Below, one piece after another: positions 11,550 to 21,672 of a DNA stretch of 64,000 nt (the stretch's first letter is position 1; every line of letters begins with the position of its first letter). The stretch is from assembly GCF_963678635.1 (NCBI RefSeq), contig NC_087065.1, forward strand, positions 32,186,373 to 32,250,372, in the 5' to 3' direction. This DNA comes from Symsagittifera roscoffensis. Its lineage: Eukaryota; Xenacoelomorpha; Acoela; Convolutidae. A model generated the notes under the pieces. That model worked only from the letters and a program-made list of their open reading frames with translations, searched no databases and was not told the origin of the DNA. Made by a program: the position numbers and the translations under genes.

Positions 11550-14222
11550 CCTTATGTGAAAAGTCTCGACTCGGGACTTTGCGATGTTCCATTTTAATGA
11601 CACTTTTTACTCCATATTGAAAATCATGTTTTCTGGAGGTAAATTTGGGTTCAACTTCCGGGCGTTTTTTGGAAAAGATTATGAGAATACATTTTGGTTG
11701 CTTGATGTTTTTCTTAACTTTGACCATTGAAGCATCACCGCGCCCAATAAGTTTGAGTCATCAACTGTGGAATTGTCTCAAATGATGTGAACTTGGTAAT
11801 TTTTTGTGCTCATTTGATTGAAGATTACTTTACCTGTTGTTCATAAGATCAATTATGAGAAGCTTCATCTCTTAAAGTATAAGTAGAACAAATCTAAGTT
11901 CTTTTAATCAGAACTTAATCAGAATTGTTTGAGGTTATAGCACGCCAATTTTCGCATCTCAGTTATGGTGGTTTTAATTCTTCCAGCTCACTTTTTTCTC
12001 CAGTCTCTATACTTAAAGTGGGGAAACTGCACGCTGCATTAGGGGTAACTCAAAACAGTGCATGTGGATTGGTTGAACCCATATCTGTTTCTGTATTTAA
12101 TTCCACATTAATAACTCTTTGTTTCTTTTGCTTCGGCAAAATTGTCCCTTCCGTTATGAGTGGGACCGTCCAATCAACTCCGAACTTGCCCTGTTCAATG
12201 TGCACCCAACTTCTGGTCCGAACATATCCTCACGCAAATTTATATTCGCGAAATGATCAGTAGTTACTCCATCTACCTGTTTTTAGCGCTAATTGTCAAA
12301 ATTGCACAGGAAAATTTGTTTCTTAACATTGTTTTGTAACTTTTCTGCTCATTTGAAAGCCATAGCAGAGATCAGTTAGAAAAGAATTTCTTGGAATTTT
12401 TAAGGGACAACTTTTTTATTTATAGATCTTATCTATTGCATTTTTTTTGCTTAGATTCGAAAAAGAGAACATTGATAACCTAAACTTCAACAATGTTCTC
12501 AACAGTGTCCCCATAAACAACTCGTCTTTCTCCACATAACGATATGACGTAACTTTTTTGCCCTTTTCTGAAATGATAAAAGAAAATCTAAAAAAAAATG
12601 TTCAAGAAACAAATCATGTAGAACTTGGACTTCAGTTCAACGTACTCCTGTAAGATTTCTTCAGGAAACTCAACCGTAAAATTGAGGGTAGTCCACAAAT
12701 TTTTGTTGTTGTTGGAGAAAAGTGGCTGGATCGTTTAGAAAAAAAACAATTTCGGAGTCCTTAGCGTTTCTCAACTTTGATGTTGTGTTCATTGCTATGG
12801 TTTTCTTATAGGAACGAAACAGAAACGAATTGTCGTGAAATGGTATTGGACCGGTGGCCGTTCTTGATAGCGGACCGTTGGTCGCTCAATCCTCCCAGGG
12901 CCGTTGCGTAGCTGATTGTGGGCCGATCCCATTTAATGCCTAGAGTTTGCGAGATAACAGATATCAACTATCGCTCAATAATTGTTTGACTGCTGCAATT
13001 TTTTCCGTCGATAGTTTTTCAAGTTCTTCTGCACTGCGACAAAAATCTACGACTTGTCGGTTAGTTTTGGGTTTTCACTCTTTTTTACTTTTCATTGATA
13101 AAATTAGCATTTCTTAAGCATCTACAGTTATCGCTTTCCTCAATTAATCTTATCTTTATTTATTCTACAATTAATCAGTTCTTTATTAACTCACTCCTAA
13201 AATCATATTTCGTTTACTGTTTCACTCGAGAAGTTGGACACTTTCAAGTTGGACATAAAGCCGAAGCGTTAGGTAGTGTACAGTATAGTTCTACTTAGGA
13301 AAGAATTTTCAAATAATCAAATAGGCTATAACGGTTGCCCAATTTAAGGGAACTGTTCTTTTTTTCTAAACGCGCACAATTGCAACCCACTGCGCCACAT
13401 TTTGACACAACTTCTTTCGTTGTGTCCGATTGTGCAAGTGGTTATCCGATTGTGCATCATAGAGATGCTACGAGTGTATAAGATCAACGTCTAAAATGTA
13501 TCCTATATTGTATTGTCTGCTTGTTTTGAGAAATTCGGCATTAATTACTTGGTCCTTAAACTCGCATGAGATTAATCAAAGCGGAACATTTTCCATGATT
13601 CCACCGAATAATTTTTTTAATCTATTATAAAGAAGAATCAGCTGGGCTGGTTAGGGTTGAATTTTTTCACAAGTTTTAAGTTGATCTTTATTGGTGTTTT
13701 TTAAAAACACTGGCAATGCCATCCTTAACCCAAGTTTTCTGTCATATCAAATTGCCCCCAATTTAAAACAAATTGGAGGTCAAAATTGGATTTTCGCAAA
13801 AACGCTTGGAAGGATTATCAGCCCCAAAAAACTGAGCACAGTCTAACTTAAATGTTTCACAACCAACTATACAACTACCCTAAGTCTTTGAAGACGCAAG
13901 CAAAAATGAAGATATCATTCGTAAGATACAATTCACTATAATTGCCCTAAGTTTGACCACCGAAATAAATTTACATCAACCAAGCCTGTTTTTCGTAATT
14001 ATTTCCACAGACACTAATAGCTATTTTTTGCAGTGTGTTAGTTCAATTGTCCAGGGCAGATAGAATATCTTCTAAGAATCCTAAACCATCAAGTAAGGGA
14101 TGTAAATATTTTGTCAAATCAATGCATCATCTTGTTCCGGTCTGCTAGCGAAGTGCTTTTTGAGCTGTACGAACTAGTCCACAATTTGATTCAGATCAAT
14201 TCATCGTGGGTTATTCATTGCT
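11550..14222. other. Unit 1 intergenic/intronic stretch, no firm gene
   Basis: Matches 17793-20437 in unit 2. Around 12010-12260 both strands are open, and the minus frame (containing WTVPLITEGTILPKQ) keeps its register in both units apart from single stops, so it may be a remnant exon of the minus-strand gene. Around 13786-13940 a plus-strand frame is conserved with unit 2 (see 19932-20183). Nothing else is recognisable. Confidence 0.4.
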
Positions 14223-15245
14223 TTAAATTTCCCACAAAAATAATATGATCTTAGAGGATAGGGACATATCAATTTCTATTAGTGTAAGTTCGAGTCCATA
14301 CTCCCGAGTAAAAGAAATCAACATTTTTTCGTCTGGGAGCGGAACGACCAAAAACGTGTTTCTCCTATTATAATCTTGCAGATTTTTCAGTACCTTGTTC
14401 AAATCATTATTCGGATCATTAAGGGCAAAGATAGGATTGAGTTGAAAGGCACTCCTCAATTGCTGTGAGTCCATCCGAGCAACGATCCACCCACTTTATT
14501 ATGGTAAAAAAATTGTTTGTGTTATTTTGGAGACAATTTCTTCGCAAAAAAGCAATAACCACTGTCTTTAAGTTTAGCGTTGCTTCGGAGCAATTTCGAA
14601 TACAAACGTTTTTGTTTCAGAGTCAACAGCCAAAATATTAAGCAATTTATCGAATTCAATTATCGCCACTAATCCATAATGAACTGGAAAAAAAAACGTT
14701 TTTTCACGGCTTGTTCTTGTTCTTCAAAAACGGCTGCGCTCAAGCAAGAAGAGCAAATTTTCCTTAATTCTATCTTCGCCAACCCAGACCTAGTCAAAAA
14801 ACACGCAAAAGGGCTGTAATTTCGAGCACCATTTTCTTGTACCCTAAACTGCTGTTGTTGCCATCTGGCAGAGTAACAACTGTTGGTTTATTTACCATGT
14901 AGACTAACTGGTGGAGCTCGATTCGCTCCACAGATGGACTTTTCACAGTTTGCTGACTAGTTGACTCTTCAGGTTTTTCATGACCACGTAGCAATGCATG
15001 CTTCTAACACAACAAAACAAAATAGGACCAATATTTTGACAGTCTCTGTGGTAAAAATTTCCTTCCGTTGCTTAGCTTTAAAGTCAGACCAATGAAAAAA
15101 ATTGATAAAAAATAGCAAAGTTATCTGCTAACTAACATGAAGACATTTACTTGCACTTCAATGAGAATTTCGAAGCAGCCTTCAATTCCAATTGGTAAAG
15201 GAAGTCACCAGTTGGCTCAGGAGCTCTTGAACTTTTGCTATAATC
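14223..15245 (-). pseudogene. Unrecognised minus-strand gene, exon-like pieces (unit 2 end of unit 1)
   Basis: Four conserved open pieces on the minus strand, read from high to low coordinates. Piece 1, about 15150-15245: SRAPEPTGDFLYQLELKAAS-like, ending at a GTAAAT donor. Piece 2, 14832-15005: SQQTVKSPSVERIELHQLVY, after a poly-pyrimidine ...TTAG acceptor. Piece 3, 14585-14690: HYGLVAIIEFDKLL and ILAVDSETKTFVFE, after a TTTTTTTTTCCAG acceptor. Piece 4, 14223-14495: MDSQQLRSAFQLNPIFAL, NDLNKVLKNLQD, TFLVVPLPDEKMLISF, ELTLIEIDMS. I do not recognise the protein family. The same pieces recur in the 20438-21672 copy, and pieces 1 and 2 in 7392-7763. Conservation of register and splice-like borders argues for a former multi-exon gene. 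A stop or shift at the end of piece 3 is shared by both copies. Confidence 0.45.
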
Positions 15246-15623
15246 GAAACTGTACTATCTTTCAGTTTTTTACCTCATAATTAAAAATTTTTGGTGCTAC
15301 ATACTAGTTTAAATTAGATAAGTTTTTAATGGTCAATTTTTATGGAATTAAAATTCCCAAGTATTTCTTTTTGACTTGAAAAAATCGGCTCTACTGAAGC
15401 TTATTGCTTTTGTTTTGAGATTGACTCGTGTAATCCTAACTAAGCGCCCACATGACAAAGTTTTGGCTGTATAAATTAACCAAGGATATATGCTTATAGT
15501 CAAAACGGGCTCATGACAATCGAAATGTAGTGTTCTTCTCCTTTCTTAAAAAATTATAGAAGTGTATCTTCAATCCTCATTTCAATAACTCACTGTCCAT
15601 TCTTCCCTTTACCTTCTATAATT

Positions 15624-16645
15624 ATGTCAAAAAGTGCCGGTCCAATATCAGAATTTTCTGGGGTTTCAAATGATCGCTTCAATGATTACAACCTCAAATC
15701 TACGGTTGACTTTCTTTCGCACTGTCATACAGACCTCATGGTTGGCCGTATTGAGCCTGAGCTCTTTGATAGGTTAAAACACTATAACTTTAAACATATT
15801 GTCATGTTTTGGCTGCTTTGTTGAGTGCATTGCCGCTTTATATTCACTTAACTCCATATTCAAAACCTCTGGATTCAGATAATGAGATGACCTTGACTGT
15901 TTCATTGGAAAGGGACGAGACTCATACCCTAACTGTCACCCTTATTCCTGCAGGTCATTGTCCAGGTCCAGGAATGTTCTTACTAGTTTCCAAAGAAATA
16001 TCTGTCCTTTTTACTGGCAATTTCAGATGGCAAGTTGGTCATACGAAACAAATAAATCATCTTTTAGACAATTTACAAGCAGCTGTTGTTCATAATTTTG
16101 ATATTAATTACATCGACACAACGATTTGCAAAACAGCTTCCAATTTCTTACTTTGTGGGGAGCGCTGTCTTTCAGCTATCTTTCAAGCCGTATCCGCATT
16201 GCTCTGTTTCTTTCAAATTAATGTTGTCCATTTTTGTAACAAAACTCGCTACGGTTATGAGTTTTTGTTGAAAGAGCTTGCACTTAGATTCAACACTAAA
16301 GTTCACATTTCATTATGTCAGTATCAGCTGAACAAATTTGTTCCGTCAATTCACAATTGGCTCACATTAGATGGCGAAAGTACCAAAATCCATTTCTGCA
16401 AGCCATCGTCTGCGTCTGTGAACTTAAAACTGCCTTGCAAGCCGGGCATTCCATGTCCAGAAGTGCTTACAACCATTCTTTTTGCAATTTTGTTCACTAG
16501 AAACGAGACAAAACCTGGGAGATTGGTTAAAGCAGAGTCTGAGAGAACCATTTGGTGCTTTTGTTCTTCACACTCTTCAGCTGACGAAATATTTGATTTC
16601 CTTTCGAGTCTTCAGTTCGAAAGTATTACATCCTTTGTTTGTCCG
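15624..16645 (+). pseudogene. Artemis/SNM1-like nuclease pseudogene, copy 2 (3' truncated)
   Basis: Duplicate of the copy at 8142. Begins ATG at 15624 with AGPISEFSGVSNDRFNDYN; the TAG of copy 1 is TAC here. Continues DFLSHCHTDLMVG, then the same frameshift zone near 15795, then PAGHCPGP, VLFTGNFRW, NYIDTTICK, KTRYGYEF and CFCSSHSSADEIFDFL. It carries the same two altered residues as copy 1: Leu for the last His of motif 2 and Asn for the Asp of TGDF. Homology ends at about 16645, where a 1.24 kb deletion joins it to downstream repeat sequence, so the tail after SFV is foreign. Because both copies share the altered residues and the frameshift zone, these changes probably came before the duplication. 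Confidence 0.8.
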
Positions 16646-17222
16646 GCAGACATACAGACAAAAAGTTGTGCTCCTATCCAGTGCAGAGTTTGGTCTCGTA
16701 ATGCGTGTTTTTTTATTATCAAAAAGCGGTGACAGTTAAATAAGGATGTGATCAAACTAAGCAGTTTTATATAAAAAGTGCCACGAATCTGTCAACCTAT
16801 CAACAGTTTTTCAAGCAAGACTTGAGCGGTTTTTGAGAATTTTTTGAGCAGTTTTGGATAGTATTGAAAGAGCAGTTACAAGCGTTTTCTTATGCTAATA
16901 CAAAACAACCGGCTACTTAGCTGAAAAATATTTCGCCTGTTTCTTAAGGCGTTTTGAACACGTAATTTTGATCGTAGTTTACGTTTTTTAAGCAATATTT
17001 TTTAGCCTGGCATCAAGTTGCTTTAGTACAAGAAAAAAATTATGCCGCGCTGCGTTAGAGTGGGCTGCAAGCGATTGTTCACCAGCAAGTTCTTTCTTTT
17101 TTCTCGGTCCTCTGAAACTTATTACAAACTTTGGAACCTTATTGCTCGGAGTTTTTGTTAGCGAATCTTTATGCACGCTGTCTTGTCAAAAAGGAATCCC
17201 AGTTTGAGGTTGTTCGCCTTTT

Positions 17223-17792
17223 TTGAAGCAAGATTCGAACAGTTTGAGTGGTTTTTTTGGACAATTGCGCTCAAAGTTTTGTTTCAAAATGAAAGGATTG
17301 AGCGGTTTTCGAGCAATTTATCCATGAAAAACTCAAAAATCGCTCAAGATTTGAGTGGTTTGAGCAGTTTTCTTAGACAGCTGCGCTCGAAACCTTGCTT
17401 CAAAATAGGCGATTTGAGCCGTTTTTGAACGGTTTAATGAAAAAAACCGCAGAGAAAACCGCGCAAGACTTGAACTGCTTTTGAGCGGTTTATTTAAAAA
17501 ACCGCTGAAAAACCGGGAAAATTTTGAAAAAAATGTTGAGCGTTTTATCCAAAAAACTGCTCTAAAAACTGCTTAAAAACCGCGCAAAAATTGAGTTGTT
17601 TTTAGAGCAGTTTTTTGCTTTGTTTTTGAGCAGTTTTTAGGTTAACCGCTCAAAACAGTTCAAATCTTGCGCGGTTTTGGGCGGTTTTTAGACAAACCAT
17701 TCAAAAACAGCTCAAACCGCTCGTTTTGAAGCAATTTTTTGAGCGCAATTGTCTGAAAAAACACGCTCAAACTGCTCAAATCTTGCTTCAAA
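17223..17792. repeat. Foldback repeat 2 (TTGAGCGGTTTT-rich)
   Basis: Counterpart of the 10986-11549 element inside duplication unit 2. Left terminus gaagcaagattcgaacag (17225) and right terminus ctcaaatcttgcttca (ending about 17790) are near-perfect inverted repeats, with acaattgcgctcaaa/ttgagcgcaattgt further in. It was therefore present before the segmental duplication. Confidence 0.7.
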
Positions 17793-20437
17793 TTATGTGA
17801 AAAGTCTCGACTCGGGACTTTTCGATGTTCCATTTAAATGACACTTTTTACTCCATTTTGAAAATCATGTTTTCTGGAGGTAAATTTGGTTTCAACTTCC
17901 GGGCGTTTTTTTGGAAAAGATTATGAGAATACTTTTTGGTTGCTGGATGTTTTTCTTAACTTTGACAGTTGAAGCACCACCGCGCCCATTCAATTTGAGT
18001 CACCAAGTGTGGAGTTTTATCAAATGATGTGAACTTGGTAATTTTTTTTGTTCATTTGATTAAAGATTACTTTATCTGTTGTTCATAAGATCAATTATGA
18101 AAAGCTTTATCTCTAAAAGTATAAGTACAACAAATCTAAGTTCTTTTAATCAGAACTTTTTCAGAATTGTCCGAGGTTATAGCACGCCGATTTTGGCATC
18201 TCAGTTATGGTGGTTTTATTTCTTCCAGATCACTTTTTTCTCCAGTCTCTATACTTAAAGAAGGGAAACTGCACGCTGCATTAGGGGTAACTCATAAACA
18301 ATGCATGTTAATTGGTTGAACCCATATCTGGTTCTTTATTTAAGTCAACATTACTTACTCTTTGTTTCTATTGCTTCGGCAAAATCGTCCCTTCCTTTAT
18401 GAGTGGGACCGTCCAATCAACGCCGATTTTGCCCTGTCCAATGTGCACCCAACTTCTGGTCCGAACAAATCCTCACGCAAACTTATATTCTCGAAATGGT
18501 CAGTAGTTACTCCATCTACCTGTTTTTAGCGCTAATTGTCAAAATTGCACAGCAAAATTTGTTTCTTAACATTGTTTTTTATTTTTTGCTGCTCATTTGA
18601 AATCCATAGCAGAGATCAGTTAGAAAAGGATTTCTTGGAATTTTTAAGGGACAACCTTTTCATTTTTAGATTTTGTCTATTGCAGTTTTTTTGCTTAGAT
18701 TCGAAAAAGAGAACATTGATAACCTAAACTTTAACAATGTTCTCAACAGTGTCCCCATAAACAACTCGTCTTTCTCCACATAACGTTATGACGTAACTTT
18801 TTTTGCCCTTTTCTGAAATGATAAATGAAAATTCAAAAAAAAAATGTTCAAGAAAGAAATCATGTAGAACTTGGGCTTCAATTCAACGTACTCCTGTATG
18901 ATTTCTTCAGGAAACTCATGCGTAAAATTGAGGGTAGTCCACAAATTTTTGTTGTTGTTGGAGCAAGGTGGCTGGATCTTTTAGAAAAAAAAAACAATTT
19001 CGGAGTCCTTAGCGTTTCTCAATTTTGATGTTGTGTTCATTGCTATGTATTTCTTACAGGAACGAAACAAAAACGAATTGTCGTGAAATGGTTTTGGACC
19101 AGTGGCCGTACTTGACAGTGGACCGTTGGTCGCTCAATCCTCCCAGGGCCGTTGCGTAGCTGATTGTGGGCATATCCCATTGAATGCCTAGAAATTGTGA
19201 GTTAACAGTTATCAACTATCGCTCAATAAATGTTTGACTGCTGCAATTTTTTCCGTCGATAGTTTTTCAAGTTCTTCTGCACTGCGACAAAAATCTACGA
19301 CTTGTCGGTTAGTTTTGGGTTTTCACTCGTTTTTACTTTTCATTGATAAAATTAGCATTTCTTAAGCATCTACAGTTATCGCTTTCTACAATTAATCTTA
19401 TCTTTATTTATTCTACAATTAATCAGTTCTTTATTAACTCACTCCTAAAATCATATTTCGTTTACTGTTTCACTCGAGAAGTTGGAAACTTTCAAGTTGG
19501 ACATAAAGCCGAAGCGTTAGGTAGTGTACAGTATAGTTCTACTTTGGAAAGAATTTTCAAATAATCAAATAGGCTATAACGGTTGCCCAATTTAAGGGAA
19601 CTGTTCTTTTTTTTTCTAAACACGCACAATTGCAACTCACTGCGCAACAATTTGGCACAACTTCTTTCGTTGGGGCAAGTGGTTATCCGATTGTGCATCA
19701 TAGAGATGCTACGAGTGTATAAGATCAACGTCTAAAATGTATCCTATATTGTTTTCTCTGCTTGTTTTGAGAAATTCGGCATTAACTACTTGGTCCTTAA
19801 ACTCGCATGAGATTATTCAAAGTGGAACATTTTCCATGATCCCACCGAATATTTTTTTTGTCTATTATAAAGAAGAATCAGCTGGGCTGGTTAGGGTTAA
19901 ATTTTTTCACAAGTTTTAAGTTGACCTTTACATGTGTTTTTTTAAAAACACTGGCAATGCCACCCTTAACCAGCAGTATTCTGTCATATCAAATTGCCCC
20001 CAATTTAAAACAAATTGGAGGTCAAAAATGGATTTTCGCAAAAACGCTTGGAATGATTATCAGCCGCAAAAAATTGAGCACAGTCTAACTGATATGTTTC
20101 GCAACCAACTCTACAACTACCCTAAGTCTTTGAAGACGCAAGCAAAAATCAAGATACTATTCGTAAGGTACATTTCACTATAATTGCCCAAAGTTTGACC
20201 ACCGAAATAATTTTACATCAACCCAGCCTGTTTTTCGTAATTATTTCCACTGACACTAATAGCCACTATTTACAGTGTGTTAGTTCATTTGTCCAGGGCA
20301 GATAGACTATCTTCTACGAATTCTAAACCATCAAGTAAGGGATGTAATCATTTTGTCAAATCAATGCATCATCTTGTTCCGGTCTGTTAGCCAAGTGCTT
20401 TTTGAGCTGTACGAACTAGTCCACAATTTGATTCAGA
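17793..20437. other. Unit 2 intergenic/intronic stretch, no firm gene
   Basis: Duplicate of 11550-14222. It has the same two weakly conserved open areas (about 18310-18510 on either strand and 19932-20183 on plus). No protein family is recognised. Confidence 0.4.
19932..20183 (+). other. Conserved short open frame of unknown identity
   Basis: The stretch MDFRKNAWNDYQPQKIEHSL (about 20029-20090), followed by NQLYNYPKSLKTQAKIKI, is open here and nearly kept in unit 1 (13786-13915, with one TAA). It ends at a donor-like AAGGTACAT. The register is preserved between copies while neighbouring non-coding bases have indels. This hints at an exon, but I recognise no family, and independent decay of recent duplicates could give the same picture. 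Confidence 0.3.
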
Positions 20438-21672
20438 TCAATTCAATGTGGGTTGTTCATTTCTTAAATTTTCCCACAAAAATAGCATGATCTTAGAGGA
20501 TAGGGACATATCAATTTCTATTAGTGTAAGATCGAGTCCATACTCCCGAGTGAAAGAAACAAACATTTTTTCGCCTGGGAGCGGAACGACCAAAAACGTG
20601 TTTCTCCTACTAATATCTTGCAGATTTTTCAGTACCTTGTTCAAATCATTCTTCCGATCATTAAAGGCAAAGATAGGATTGAGATGTTTGGCACTCCTTT
20701 ATTGCTGGGAGCCCATCTGATCAACGATCCACCCACTTCATTACGGTAAAAAATTGTGTTTATTATGGAGACAATTTCTTCGCAAAAAAGCAATTACCAC
20801 TGTCTTTAAGATTAGCGTTGCTTCCGAGCTATTTCGAATACAATAGTTTTTGTTTCAGAGTCAACAGCCAAAAATTTAAGCAAATTATTGAATTTACTTA
20901 TCGCCCCTAATCCATAATGAACTGGAAAAAAAACACTTTTTCACGGCTTGTTTTTGTTCTTCAAAAACGGCTGCGCTCAAGCAAGAAGAGCAATATTTCC
21001 TTATTTCTACCCTCGCCCACACAGACTTAGTCAATCAAAGAACACGCTAAAGGGCTGTAATTTCGAGCACCATTTTTTGTACCCTAAACTGCTGCTGTTG
21101 CCATATGGCAGAGTAACAACTGCTGGTTCATTCACCATGTAGACTAACTGGTGGAGCTCAATTCGTTCCACAGATGGACTTTTCACAATTTGCTGACTAG
21201 TTGACTCTTCAGGTCTTTCACGACCACGTAGCGACGCTTGCTTCTAAAACAACAAAATAAAAAAGAACTGAGATTTTGACAGTCTCTGTGGTATAAAATT
21301 TTTTCCACTGCTTAGCTTTGAAATCAGACCAATGAAAAAATAATTAAAAAAAACAGCAAAATTATCTGCTAACTATCATGAAGACATTTACTTGCACTTC
21401 GTTGAGAATATCGAAGCAGCCTTTAGTTCCAATTGGTTAAGGAAGTCACCAGGTGGCTCATGAGCCCTTGAACTTTTGCTATAATCATAGATGCTCGATT
21501 TTTCTTCTGTTCGTTTTGCATCGTACCAATAGTTACCGGGATATTCTTTTGTCCGAAAATTCGGCAACGAGTAACATGCAAAATGCTTATCAAAACTGCG
21601 AGCATTCGAGAAGACACGCGTATATTTCAAAATATTGGCTAGCAGTGGCTGATACAATGCATATCTATTCAA
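20438..21672 (-). pseudogene. Unrecognised minus-strand gene, second copy, with 5' extension
   Basis: Second copy of the gene described at 14223-15245. Piece 1 (21392-21672) is longer here and extends past the duplication edge at 21485: NYWYDAKRTEEKSSIYDYSK, then HEPPGDFLNQLELKAAS, ending at donor GTAAATG (21391-21385). Piece 2 (21083-21243) follows acceptor TTGTTGTTTTAG, with SVERIELHQLVYMVNEPAVV, and ends at a possible GTAC donor. Piece 3 starts after TTTCCAG at 20921. Piece 4 (20438-20730) reads NDLNKVLKNLQDISRRN, TFLVVPLPGEKMFVSF, LTLIEIDMS. Because piece 1 continues into sequence outside the repeat, this may be the parental copy. Its function is unknown. Confidence 0.45.
21114..21485. 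repeat. Segmental tandem duplication, partial third unit
   Basis: The first ~370 bases of the unit occur a third time and stop at about 21485 (after gctataatc). Units 1 and 2 continue differently there (gaaa.tgta). An A-B-A-B-A layout ending in a partial unit is what unequal exchange or tandem duplication leaves. Confidence 0.8.

Larger units (their letters stand above)
7392..14873. repeat. Segmental tandem duplication, unit 1 (7.48 kb)
   Basis: The phrase taacaactg followed by accatgtagactaactggtg starts at 7392, 14874 and 21114. From these points the sequence is closely similar in order for thousands of bases. Unit 1 carries, in order, part of a minus-strand gene, an Artemis-like pseudogene (8142-9511), a 53-bp tandem repeat, GGATTCC palindromes, a foldback repeat (10986-11549), and more exon-like pieces on minus. 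The left breakpoint is sharp: the bases before 7392 do not match those before 14874 or 21114. Confidence 0.85.
14874..21113. repeat. Segmental tandem duplication, unit 2 (6.24 kb)
   Basis: Second copy of the 7392-14873 unit in the same orientation. It is about 1.24 kb shorter, because the sequence equivalent to about 9168-10407 of unit 1 is missing. The join is at about 16646, where the Artemis-like frame (CCGG) jumps to catacagacaaaaag. Outside this gap the two units match almost base for base, with scattered substitutions and small indels. Confidence 0.85.

Noticed and set aside
10798-17190. MPRCVRVGCK... reading resembling the start of a THAP zinc finger
   Set aside because: Only the first Cys pair fits. 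The later Cys-His, the invariant Trp/Phe/Pro positions and an open frame are missing.
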